9,830 bases of DNA from Ectopseudomonas composti (GTDB taxonomy: Bacteria > Pseudomonadota > Gammaproteobacteria > Pseudomonadales > Pseudomonadaceae): NCBI GenBank assembly GCA_946886245.1, contig CAMPIF010000124.1, positions 1 to 9,830 on the forward strand, written 5' to 3'. Numbering within the stretch: position 1 is the first letter of the stretch; each line of letters starts with the position of its first letter. Below the pieces are notes generated by a model, which was given only the letters and a program-made list of their open reading frames with translations, ran no database searches and was not told the DNA's origin. Below, piece after piece: positions 1 to 5,534 of the stretch. The position numbers and the translations under genes were made by a program.

Positions 1-8
1 AAATACAC

Positions 9-40
9 CAAGGCCCTTCGATGACGGGCCTTGTTGTTTG
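9..40 (+). terminator. Rho-independent terminator of a gene left of the window
   Basis: CAAGGCCC (9-16) pairs perfectly with GGGCCTTG (26-33) around a 9-base loop and is followed by the T-rich tract TTGTTGTTTG. This is a canonical intrinsic terminator for plus-strand transcription entering from the left. Read the other way the hairpin is followed by GGTGTATTT, so it may also act weakly on the minus strand. In P. aeruginosa, as I recall, a cold-shock gene lies beside the hypothetical-rlmA-dapE group; that this terminator belongs to such a gene is inference only. Confidence 0.75.
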
Positions 41-55
41 TGGGCGCTGTACTTC

Positions 56-106
56 GTAGGGCGGGTGAAACCCGCCGAAAGGCATGGCGGGTGGCACCCG
101 CCCTAC
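56..106. repeat. Palindromic repeat, GTAGGGCGGGT family
   Basis: Two 21-base arms (56-76 and 86-106) form an inverted repeat matching at 19 of 21 positions, beginning GTAGGGCGGGT and ending ACCCGCCCTAC. Each arm is itself nearly palindromic (GCGGGTGAAACCCGC), so either two small hairpins or one long one can form. This is REP-like architecture. It lies in the gene-free left end of the window. Confidence 0.75.
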
Positions 107-117
107 GGTCGAAGGCG

Positions 118-139
118 CGGTGCGCACGGCGCACCCTAC
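118..139. repeat. Solo arm of the GTAGGGTGCGC repeat family
   Basis: This 22-base segment starts CGGTGCGCACGG and ends GCACCCTAC. It is identical over all 22 bases to the right arm (7904-7925) of the full inverted repeat between dapD and csdA. The matching left arm is absent here, so it is a half-element. It sits 11 bases after the preceding repeat. Confidence 0.7.
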
Positions 140-156
140 ATCGCCATCGCGGTTCT

Positions 157-215
157 GTAGCCCGGATGCAATCCGGGGAAAGGCGTCGGTCAGGCCTGGA
201 TTTCATCCGGGCTAC
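157..215. repeat. Palindromic repeat, GTAGCCCGGATGCAATCC family
   Basis: The left arm begins GTAGCCCGGATGCAATCCGG at 157 and the right arm ends TCATCCGGGCTAC at 215. Over 21 bases the arms agree at 19 positions as an inverted repeat. A second copy of the family is at 9499-9558 in front of the ArsC-family gene. Confidence 0.75.
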
Positions 216-250
216 GGGCTGTCGGTTCAAAAATTCGCAGCGCGAGACTT

Positions 251-346
251 ACCCTCTCCCGCCCTTCGGGCACCCTCGGCTTGGGCATCCTGCGTCGCTC
301 TACCTCCTGCATCCATGCAGTCGTCTCCCGCAAGCGGGAGGGGGCA
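251..346. repeat. Composite repeat with CTCCCGC/GCGGGAG hairpin
   Basis: The segment begins ACCCTCTCCCGCCCTTCGGG and ends with CTCCCGCAAGCGGGAG (325-340), a perfect short hairpin followed by more Gs. Its bracketing by CCCTCTCCC and GGGAGGGGG recalls the CCTTCTC...GAGAAGG core of the repeats beside dapE, but the inner part (about 280-322) differs. It may be an older or composite element. Minus-strand transcripts leaving the hypothetical gene would run through it, so it may shape their 3' ends. Confidence 0.5.
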
Positions 347-350
347 TCAG

Positions 351-376
351 AAGGCCGCCAAGCGGCCGCTTTTATT
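351..376. terminator. Possible bidirectional terminator after the hypothetical gene
   Basis: GGCCGC (353-358) pairs with GCGGCC (362-367) across a 3-base loop. On the plus strand the hairpin is followed by GCTTTTATT. On the minus strand it comes directly after the stop codon of the hypothetical gene and is followed by only two Ts. The T-run overlaps the TAA stop at 372-374. The layout suits a terminator, but the short minus-strand tail makes it uncertain. Confidence 0.4.
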
Positions 377-743
377 CAGTACGCCAGACGATCTCGGTTT
401 CACCATCGGCATCGACCTTGATCCAGCGGTCGGCCTCTTCATCGCTTTCATCTTCCACCCAGGTGCCGGGTGCGCAACGCACCTGCACGCCGAGTGCGGC
501 ATGGGCAGCACGGGCGCAGGCGAGGTCGTCGGCCCAGGGGGTGGCATCGCTTTCCAGGTACAGGCTGTGCCATTTGCCCACGGCTTTCGGCAGCCAGGTT
601 ACCGGCACGTCGCCGGCCTGGCACTTGAAGGTCTGGCCCTTTTGCTGCCAGTCGCTGCAGGGGCCCAGGGCTTCACCCAGCCACTGCGCCACGGCATCGC
701 GTTCGGCGTCTTTCAGGTAGATCTCGATATCGGGTTGGCGCAT
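372..743 (-). CDS. Conserved hypothetical protein downstream of rlmA
   Basis: I do not recognise a named domain in this 123-residue soluble, acidic protein. It has no signal peptide or membrane segment, several tryptophans, two cysteines in the N-terminal third and a strongly acidic C-terminal part (about residues 95-120, containing EDESDEEAD). The frame stays open 15 codons further upstream, but that start would overlap the 3' end of rlmA. The ATG at 743 is preferred because AGGA stands about 10 bases before it. Only 26 bases separate it from the rlmA stop, so the two are probably cotranscribed. The order dapE-rlmA-hypothetical matches my memory of P. aeruginosa PA1162-PA1161-PA1160, which supports a real conserved gene of unknown role, possibly linked to rRNA modification by position only. 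Confidence 0.8.
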   Translation of the reverse strand: MRQPDIEIYLKDAERDAVAQWLGEALGPCSDWQQKGQTFKCQAGDVPVTWLPKAVGKWHSLYLESDATPWADDLACARAAHAALGVQVRCAPGTWVEDESDEEADRWIKVDADGETEIVWRTE

Positions 744-769
744 GGCTTCTGATCCTGAGGGCTGGTGCT

Positions 770-1573
770 CTAAGTTTTGACGATCCAATCGTAGCGGATG
801 GCAACGGTAACTTCGAAGGGCGCGGCGATCACCGCTTCGCGGCGTTCGGCGCTGGCGCGCCAGCCGTGCGGGGTCATGGCCAGCAGGTCGGCGCGAGCCT
901 GGGCATCGTTCAACTGCAGCGCAAACTCGAGGGTTTCGCTATGGGCCAGGTGCATGCCGGGCGGAATCAGCGCCAGGTGCTTCTCGTCGTCATAGTCACG
1001 CACTTCGTCGTAGAGCTTTTGCCGCAATTGCATCAGGTGCACGCGGGTTGGGCCCATGCGCAGCAAGCCGCCGCCGGGTGCGAGCAGACGTTTGGCTTCG
1101 CTCCAGTCCAGCGGGCTGAAAACGCTGGCCAGCAGCTCGCAACTGGCATCGGCCAACGGTACGCGGGCCATGCTTGCCACCAGCCAGTTCAGTTGCGCAG
1201 CACGTTTGCACGCGCGTTTCACCGCCTCACGGGAGATGTCCAGGGCGTAGCCGTCAGCGGCGGGCAGGGCGCGGGCGATCTGTTCGGTGTAGTAACCCTC
1301 GCCGCAGCCGATATCCAGCCAGCGCGCCGGCTTGTACTCGGCTGCCAGTGCGGCCAGGCGTGCGGCCAGCGGCGCGTAGTGGCCACCGTCGAGAAAGCGT
1401 CGGCGGGCCTCGACCATGGCGGCGTTGTCGCCGGGGGCGCGACTGTTCTTGTGCTGCACCGGCAGCAGGTTGAAGTATCCCTGGCGCGCGCGGTCGAAGC
1501 TGTGCCGGTTTTCGCAGGCCAGGCCGTTGCCACTGGGCATCAGCGGCGCTTGGCAGATGGGGCAGATCAGCAT
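770..1573 (-). CDS. rlmA: 23S rRNA (guanine-N1)-methyltransferase RlmA
   Basis: This 267-residue protein matches the RlmA (RrmA) family, whose E. coli member is 269 residues and methylates N1 of G745 in 23S rRNA using S-adenosylmethionine. The N-terminal zinc-binding module is intact, with ligands Cys4, Cys7, Cys20 and His24. It is followed by the conserved GYFNLLPVQHK segment (32-42) and the methyltransferase motif I DIGCGEGYY (87-95). The start ATG at 1573 puts the zinc module exactly at the N-terminus, as in the family. No Shine-Dalgarno sequence lies within 15 bases. AAGGAGG occurs further upstream (1599-1605) and is separated from the start by a perfect hairpin, reported as its own feature. 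The gene follows dapE on the same strand after 132 bases containing a repeat, and precedes the small hypothetical gene. Confidence 0.95.
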   Translation of the reverse strand: MLICPICQAPLMPSGNGLACENRHSFDRARQGYFNLLPVQHKNSRAPGDNAAMVEARRRFLDGGHYAPLAARLAALAAEYKPARWLDIGCGEGYYTEQIARALPAADGYALDISREAVKRACKRAAQLNWLVASMARVPLADASCELLASVFSPLDWSEAKRLLAPGGGLLRMGPTRVHLMQLRQKLYDEVRDYDDEKHLALIPPGMHLAHSETLEFALQLNDAQARADLLAMTPHGWRASAERREAVIAAPFEVTVAIRYDWIVKT

Positions 1574-1581
1574 GGGTGTGC

Positions 1582-1605
1582 AAGTCGCGTAGCGACTTCC
1601 TCCTT
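1582..1605 (-). promoter_or_regulatory. Hairpin-bridged Shine-Dalgarno of rlmA
   Basis: In the mRNA sense the order is AAGGAGG (1605-1599), then the perfect stem-loop AAGTCGC-TAC-GCGACTT (1598-1582), then the 8 bases GCACACCC, then the ATG at 1573. Unfolded, the SD is 25 bases from the start, too far to work well. With the hairpin folded, the remaining spacing is 8 bases, close to optimal. No better SD is visible near the ATG. The segment is the left end of the repeat copy at 1582-1653. Confidence 0.5.
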
Positions 1606-1653
1606 GAGTCCTTCTCTCCTTGGGAGAAGGTGGCGCGCAGCGCCGGATGAGGG
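1582..1653. repeat. Repeat, AAGTCGCG...GGATGAGGG family, copy 1
   Basis: This 72-base element runs from AAGTCGCGTAGCGAC through a CTTCTC...GAGAAGG hairpin core to GGCGCGCAGCGCCGGATGAGGG-like sequence. It aligns end to end with 2898-2970 in the same orientation. The last 30 bases or so differ at only one position, and the middle differs more. It contains three small dyads: GTCGC/GCGAC, CTTCTC/GAGAAG and GGCGC/GCGCC. It lies between dapE and rlmA. Confidence 0.8.
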
Positions 1654-1705
1654 CAATGGGCGGATCAAGTTGGGAGGACGCCGGGCATCGGACGTGACCC
1701 GCCCA

Positions 1706-2848
1706 TCATGCCAGCAACTTCACCATGGTCTGGTAATAGACTTCGGTCAGCAGGTCCAGATCGCTGGCCAGCACGCGCTCGTTGATCTGATGGATGGTGG
1801 CGTTGACCGGGCCGAGTTCGACCACCTGGGTACCCAGGGTGGCGATGAAGCGGCCGTCGGAGGTGCCGCCGCTGGTGGACGGCGTGGTGTCGCGGCCGGT
1901 GACGCTCTTGATGCTGGCGGCCACGGCGTCCAGCAGGTCGCCCGGCTGGGTGAGGAAGGGCAGGCCGGACAGCGCCCACTCCAGGTGGTAGTCCAGGCCG
2001 TGCTTGTCGAGGATGGTGGTGACGCGCTGCTGCAGTTCCTCGACGGTGGATTCGGTGGAGAAGCGGAAGTTGAACACCGCTTTCAGCTCGCCGGGGATGA
2101 CGTTGGTGGCGCCAGTGCCGGCGTTGAGGTTGGACACCTGGAAGCTGGTCGGCGGGAAGTAGTCGTTGCCGTGATCCCAGTGCTCGGCGGCCAGTTCGGC
2201 CAGCGCCGGGGCAGCCAGGTGAATCGGGTTCTTCGCCAGGTGCGGGTAGGCGACATGGCCTTGCTTGCCGTACACGGTCAGGGTGCAGCCGAGGGAGCCG
2301 CGACGACCGTTCTTCACCACGTCACCGAGCAGGGTGGTGCTCGACGGCTCGCCGACGATGCACCAGTCCAGGCGCTCGTTGCGCTCGCGCAGGCGTTCGA
2401 CCACCGCCTTGGTGCCGTGCTGGGCCGGGCCTTCTTCGTCGCTGGTGATGAGGAAGGTGATGGCGCCCTTGTGGTTCGGGTGGTCGGCGACGAAGCGCTC
2501 CACCGCGATGATCATGCTCGCCAGGCTGCCCTTCATGTCGGCCGCGCCACGGCCGCAGAGCATGCCGTCTTCATCGACACGCACGTCGAACGGTTGGTAC
2601 TGCCAGGCATCCAGCGGGCCGGTGGGCACCACATCGGTGTGGCCGGCGAAGCACAGTACCGGGCCGTCACCACCGCGCTTGGCCCAGAAGTTCTCCACCT
2701 CTTCGATGCGCATGTGCTCGACCTCGAAGCCGCAGGCGGCCAGACGGCGCATCATCAGCTCCTGGCAACCTTCGTCGACCGGGGTCACGGACGGGCGGCG
2801 GATCAGGTCGAAGGCGAGTTCCAGGGTCGGGGTGAGTGTGGCGGTCAT
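1706..2848 (-). CDS. dapE: Succinyl-diaminopimelate desuccinylase
   Basis: DapE hydrolyses N-succinyl-LL-2,6-diaminopimelate to LL-diaminopimelate and succinate, the last step of the succinylase branch leading to meso-DAP and lysine. The 380-residue length fits this M20 dizinc peptidase family. The metal and catalytic residues are all visible: His70 and Asp72 in GHTD, Asp104 in GAADMKG, the Glu138-Glu139 pair in SDEEG, Glu167 in GEP, and His353 in ATIHQIN. These sit about four residues beyond the E. coli DapE numbering I recall. The frame is open to 2917, but the ATG at 2848 has GGAG about 7 bases upstream and gives the normal N-terminus. The gene diverges from tcdA and leads toward rlmA. It is bracketed by two direct copies of the same 72-73-base repeat. 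Confidence 0.96.
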   Translation of the reverse strand: MTATLTPTLELAFDLIRRPSVTPVDEGCQELMMRRLAACGFEVEHMRIEEVENFWAKRGGDGPVLCFAGHTDVVPTGPLDAWQYQPFDVRVDEDGMLCGRGAADMKGSLASMIIAVERFVADHPNHKGAITFLITSDEEGPAQHGTKAVVERLRERNERLDWCIVGEPSSTTLLGDVVKNGRRGSLGCTLTVYGKQGHVAYPHLAKNPIHLAAPALAELAAEHWDHGNDYFPPTSFQVSNLNAGTGATNVIPGELKAVFNFRFSTESTVEELQQRVTTILDKHGLDYHLEWALSGLPFLTQPGDLLDAVAASIKSVTGRDTTPSTSGGTSDGRFIATLGTQVVELGPVNATIHQINERVLASDLDLLTEVYYQTMVKLLA

Positions 2849-2885
2849 TGCGGCTCCGGTGCGGCGGCTAGCGTGAAGGCCGGCC

Positions 2886-2914
2886 ATATTACCGTGAAAG
2901 TCGCGCAGCGACGC
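2886..2914 (-). promoter_or_regulatory. Possible dapE promoter
   Basis: Reading leftward, TAATAT (2891-2886) could be a -10 box about 38 bases before the dapE start. The hexamer 17 bases further upstream (GCGTCG, 2914-2909) is a poor -35 and falls inside the repeat at 2898-2970. No better candidate is visible in the intergenic region, so this is a weak call. Confidence 0.3.
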
Positions 2915-2970
2915 CATCCTTGATGCCCTTCTCCCAGCGGGAGAAGGTGGCGCGAAGCGCCGGATGAGGG
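2898..2970. repeat. Repeat, AAGTCGCG...GGATGAGGG family, copy 2
   Basis: This 73-base copy is collinear with 1582-1653 and has the same orientation. It begins AAGTCGCGCAGCGAC, has the CCTTCTCCCAGCGGGAGAAGG hairpin core in slightly modified form, and ends AGCGCCGGATGAGGG. It stands just upstream of dapE and overlaps where the dapE -35 region would be. Confidence 0.8.
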
Positions 2971-3107
2971 AGGGCCGTCGGGGGCCGGCGCGGCAAGCGC
3001 GTCAAAGTAAAGATCGTTACCGATCAGGTCATAAGGCGCGTCGCGCGGTGCATTCGCGGTCAATGCGACTGGCTATGACAGACCGACGGCTGACCTGTGC
3101 GGCGGGC
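2971..3107. other. Gene-free part of the dapE-tcdA intergenic region
   Basis: The dapE-tcdA gap is 312 bases. Its left part holds the possible dapE promoter and a repeat, and its right end the tcdA promoter. Between them I see no convincing gene. A minus-strand frame opens here from a TTG at 3063, without a ribosome site, and runs into the repeat. GATCG-TTAC-CGATC (3012-3025) is a small perfect dyad that could be a protein site or chance. Confidence 0.5.
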
Positions 3108-3155
3108 TTGGGTGGGCAGGGTGGTATCCCTATAATGCGCGGCTTGGTTCGGAGG
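3108..3155 (+). promoter_or_regulatory. tcdA promoter and ribosome binding site
   Basis: A perfect -10 TATAAT (3131-3136) stands 17 bases after TTGGGT (3108-3113), which keeps the TTG of the -35 consensus. Transcription would start near 3143, giving a leader of about 18 bases. GGAGG (3151-3155) then lies 5 bases before the ATG at 3161. This is the clearest sigma70-type promoter in the window. Confidence 0.75.
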
Positions 3156-3160
3156 GTGTA

Positions 3161-3970
3161 ATGGGTACTGACGATCAGCGATTCGGCGGCATAGCCCGGC
3201 TTTACGGCCAGGAGGGCTATCAACGACTGGCGGCGGCGCACGTGGCGGTGGTCGGTATCGGCGGCGTGGGCTCATGGGCGGCCGAGGCACTGGCACGTTC
3301 GGGCGTCGGCGAGATTTCCCTGTTTGACCTGGACGACGTCTGCATCACCAACACCAATCGTCAGGTGCATGCTGTCGAAGGCGCGGTGGGCAAGGCCAAG
3401 GTCGACGAGATGGCGGCGCGCATCCGCGCCATCAACCCGGCCTGCGTGGTGCACGCGGTGGCGGATTTCGTCACCCGCGAAACCATGGCCGAGTACATCA
3501 CCGAGCAGCTCGACGGAGTGATCGACTGCATCGACAGCGTGCCGGCCAAGGCGGCGCTGATCGCCTGGTGCAAGCGGCGCAAGATTCAGATCGTCACCAC
3601 CGGCGGCGCGGGTGGGCAGGTCGACCCGACGCAGATTCAGGTCACCGACCTGAACAAGACCTTCAACGACCCACTGGCGGCCAAGGTGCGCAGCATGTTG
3701 CGCCGCGACTATGGCTTTTCGCGTACGCCGGGGCGCACCTACAGCGTGCCCTGCGTGTTTTCCACCGAGCAATTGCGCTATCCCAAGCCGGACGGCACGG
3801 TCTGTCAGGCCAAGGGTTTCGTGGGTGAGGGGGTGAAGCTGGACTGCGCCGGCGGTTTCGGCGCGGTGATGATGGTCACCGCCAGCTTCGGCATGGCCGC
3901 TGCGGCCAGGCTGGTAGACAAACTGGTAGCCGGCGCCCGTCGTCCGGCAGAGCGCCAATCGACAACTTGA
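3161..3970 (+). CDS. tcdA: tRNA threonylcarbamoyladenosine dehydratase TcdA (CsdL)
   Basis: TcdA uses ATP to cyclise the t6A side chain at tRNA position 37 to ct6A. It belongs to the E1/MoeB/ThiF-like superfamily. The 269 residues match the E. coli length (268) and read along almost all of its sequence. The N-terminal RFGGIARLYG is followed by the nucleotide-binding loop GIGGVGSW (32-39), the acidic strand end FDLDDV (55-60) with TNTNRQ (63-68), the DCIDS segment (122-126), the TTGGAGGQ and DPTQIQVTDL region (147-164), and the conserved CVFSTE (198-203). The start has a good SD and its own strong promoter. In E. coli the gene sits with csdA and csdE. Here those partners are on the opposite strand beyond three other genes. 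Confidence 0.95.
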   Translation: MGTDDQRFGGIARLYGQEGYQRLAAAHVAVVGIGGVGSWAAEALARSGVGEISLFDLDDVCITNTNRQVHAVEGAVGKAKVDEMAARIRAINPACVVHAVADFVTRETMAEYITEQLDGVIDCIDSVPAKAALIAWCKRRKIQIVTTGGAGGQVDPTQIQVTDLNKTFNDPLAAKVRSMLRRDYGFSRTPGRTYSVPCVFSTEQLRYPKPDGTVCQAKGFVGEGVKLDCAGGFGAVMMVTASFGMAAAARLVDKLVAGARRPAERQSTT

Positions 3971-3971
3971 G

Positions 3972-3993
3972 AAACGCCCGGGCGCGGCGTTTG
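3972..3993 (+). terminator. Possible terminator after tcdA
   Basis: AAACGCC (3972-3978) pairs with GGCGTTT (3986-3992) around the GC-rich loop CGGGCGC, two bases after the tcdA stop. The descending arm supplies a T-run of three, followed by GACTATG. The stem is sound but the T-tract is short, so termination may be partial. A nested palindrome CGCCCGGGCG competes with the stem. Confidence 0.4.
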
Positions 3994-4045
3994 ACTATGC
4001 TGGGCGAAGGGAGAGGTTGCAGTAGCCGACAGGGAGACGTCGAAC

Positions 4046-4087
4046 ATGACCGTATCAGAGGTGATTTGTGTCGTACCTGTTTTGTAG
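4046..4087 (+). CDS. Possible 13-codon leader ORF overlapping the binding-protein start
   Basis: An ATG at 4046 has AGGGAGA about 8 bases upstream, a better start context than the next gene has. It encodes a 13-residue hydrophobic-tailed peptide (MTVSEVICVVPVL) and stops with TAG at 4085-4087. Its last 20 bases overlap the first codons of the binding-protein gene in another frame. It could couple or limit translation of that gene. It could also be a chance frame. No function is proposed. Confidence 0.3.
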   Translation: MTVSEVICVVPVL

Positions 4088-4910
4088 CGTCGCACTGAGA
4101 AGACGCTGGGCACGGATGCTCGCCTCCCTGATGTTGCCTGTTTTGCTGGTAGCCCTGGGGCCCGTTCAGGCCGAGGCGCGAAAGCTGCGTATCGGCACCG
4201 GCGATTGGGCGCCTTATGTCGACCAGGAGCGCAGTGATGGTGGCGCTCTGGCGCGACTGATCAGCGCGGTGTTCGCTGAAGAGGGGTATCAGGTCGAGTT
4301 CATCTTCCATCCCTGGGACCGCAACGTCCTGATGCTGCAACAGGGCCAGTTGCACGCGATCATGCCTTATAGCTGCAGCCCCAGCCGGCTCAATTACGGC
4401 ACCTGTAGCGACCCGCTGGTGCGCGGCGAGATCGTCCTGTTCCATCGTCGCGATCAGGCGTTCGACTGGACCTCGGTCGAGGACTTGCTGAAGTATCACA
4501 TCGGCACGACGCTGGGTTACTCCTACGGCCCGGCGTTCGACGAGGCGCTGCAGGCCGGCCGCTTGAGCGTCGAGCAGAATGGCAAGGAGGACACCAGCTT
4601 TCGTCTGCTGGAGTTGGGTCGTATCGACCTGCACCCACAGGACCGTGCTGTCGGCTATGCCATGTTGAGTCGTTTGTTTCCGGACGATGGCGGTAATATC
4701 GTGCATCATCCGCGTCAGTTGAATACCGAGCCGCTGCGCTTGCTATTTCGCAAGGACGATCCTCAGAGCGTCAGGCTGTTGCGCGTGTTCAATGCCAGGC
4801 TGCGTGACTTTGCCCGGCGTGGTGACCTGCAGCGCCTGCAGCAGGCGCTCAATTCCGGCAACGCCGATGACTGGAAACCCAGCGCCTCGGCCCAGGCCGT
4901 GCGAGACTGA
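4068..4910 (+). CDS. Periplasmic family-3 solute-binding protein (orphan)
   Basis: The protein resembles the SBP_bac_3 (PF00497) amino-acid-type binding fold. Of 280 residues, about 1-35 are a signal peptide: RRR at 11-13, a hydrophobic core around 18-30, and likely cleavage after VQA (33-35). The mature part begins KLRIGTGDWAPY, the usual first strand. SPSR (104-107) occupies the position where family members carry the ligand-carboxylate arginine. Cys103 and Cys113 could form a disulfide. The start is the GTG at 4068, with AGAGG six bases upstream; the ATG at 4116 would cut off the basic n-region. No permease or ATPase gene is near, so it is an orphan binding protein that may serve a distant transporter, a sensor or another role. 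The ligand is unknown. A DUF1456 gene follows after 39 bases, probably in the same transcript. Confidence 0.85.
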   Translation: MSYLFCSVALRRRWARMLASLMLPVLLVALGPVQAEARKLRIGTGDWAPYVDQERSDGGALARLISAVFAEEGYQVEFIFHPWDRNVLMLQQGQLHAIMPYSCSPSRLNYGTCSDPLVRGEIVLFHRRDQAFDWTSVEDLLKYHIGTTLGYSYGPAFDEALQAGRLSVEQNGKEDTSFRLLELGRIDLHPQDRAVGYAMLSRLFPDDGGNIVHHPRQLNTEPLRLLFRKDDPQSVRLLRVFNARLRDFARRGDLQRLQQALNSGNADDWKPSASAQAVRD

Positions 4911-4949
4911 AGCGCACCTGCCTACCTCCTTCCTCCAAGAGTTTTCTAC

Positions 4950-5411
4950 ATGCTCAATAACGATGTACTGCGCAGCCTGCGCTATCTGCTGGATGTCAGC
5001 GATGGCAAGCTGGAAGAGCTTTGCCGGTTGGCGGACTATCCCGTCGAGCCGGGTCTGATCCCGGCCTGCCTGCTGCGTGAGGACGAGCCCGGTTTTCGTT
5101 CCTGCAGCGATGTGCTGCTGGCGCATGTGCTCGAAGGCCTGGTGTTCCACAAGCGCGGCAAGGACGACAGCCGGCCGCGCCTGGCGGTGGAAAAACGCCT
5201 GAGTAACAACCTGATCCTGAAGAAGCTGCGGGTGGCCTTCGAGCTGCGTGACGACGATATCCAGGTGATTCTGCAATTGGCTGACCTGCCGATGACCAAG
5301 ACCGAGCTCAGCGCTCTGTTCCGCGCGCCGGGTCACAAGCACTTTCGCGAGTGCGGCGACCAGATCCTGCGCAATTTTCTGCGCGGGCTGACGCTGCGCG
5401 AGCGGGGCTGA
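4950..5411 (+). CDS. yehS: DUF1456 family protein (YehS-like)
   Basis: This 153-residue cytosolic protein has the size and sequence of E. coli YehS (about 156 residues), made of two DUF1456 (PF07308) repeats. Repeat one spans about residues 2-70 (NNDVLRSLRYLLDVSD and later FRSCSDVLLAHVLEGLV). Repeat two spans about 85-150 (SNNLILKKLRVAFELRDDD and later FRECGDQILRNFLRGLT). The paired N-N-x-x-L-(K/R) openings and C-x-D-x-(I/L)-L closings make the duplication plain. A basic linker (68-84) joins them. The molecular function of the family is not established. The ATG at 4950 has only AAGAG eight bases upstream, a weak ribosome site, so translation may depend on coupling to the preceding gene. Confidence 0.92.
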   Translation: MLNNDVLRSLRYLLDVSDGKLEELCRLADYPVEPGLIPACLLREDEPGFRSCSDVLLAHVLEGLVFHKRGKDDSRPRLAVEKRLSNNLILKKLRVAFELRDDDIQVILQLADLPMTKTELSALFRAPGHKHFRECGDQILRNFLRGLTLRERG

Positions 5412-5456
5412 GCCTCCGCTGCACATTGCCCAGGGATGTTCTGAACAAGCAGCGTT

Positions 5457-5517
5457 CGTCACTCCCGCGAATGCGGGAGCCCAGGAAATCCGCAGGTCCG
5501 CCTGCGCGGGAATGACG
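5457..5517. repeat. Palindromic repeat, CGTCA(C/T)TCCCGCG family
   Basis: The left arm begins CGTCACTCCCGCGAATGCGG at 5457. The right arm ends CGCGGGAATGACG at 5517. Over 20 bases the arms match as an inverted repeat at 17. The element fills about half of the 123-base gap between the convergent DUF1456 and membrane-protein genes, where it could fold in transcripts from both sides. The adjoining GGCT-TTTTC-AGCC (5517-5529) is a further weak hairpin. Confidence 0.75.
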
Positions 5518-5534
5518 GCTTTTTCAGCCTTTGC

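Noticed and set aside
56..346. Possible CRISPR array in the left-end repeats
   Set aside because: The repeated units differ from each other, are palindromic and have no regular spacing or spacers of uniform length.
31..752. Two overlapping plus-strand frames of 229 and 222 codons at the left end
   Set aside because: Both run through palindromic repeats and then antisense to the hypothetical gene; neither has a convincing start site or domain.
1656..1706. ATGGGCGG / CCGCCCAT inverted repeat at the dapE stop, considered as a terminator
   Set aside because: The arms are 8 bases with a 35-base loop and no T-tract on either side; it may be chance.
866..2923. A 685-codon open frame on the plus strand across rlmA and dapE
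   Set aside because: It is antisense to two genes with complete catalytic motifs and has low-complexity composition (Gly, Ala, Val, His, Gln rich), as expected from the complementary strand of GC-rich codons.
2845..3063. A 72-codon minus-strand frame between dapE and tcdA
   Set aside because: It begins at TTG without a ribosome site, runs through the repeat at 2898-2970 and overlaps the dapE start. The first 25 residues look somewhat protein-like, so a gene remnant cannot be fully excluded, but support is too thin.
3272..3958. A 228-codon minus-strand frame within tcdA
   Set aside because: It is the complementary strand of a well-matched tcdA gene.
3876..4709. A 277-codon minus-strand frame across the binding-protein gene
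   Set aside because: It is antisense to a gene with a clear signal peptide and binding-protein sequence; Gln- and Ala-rich composition marks it as a shadow.
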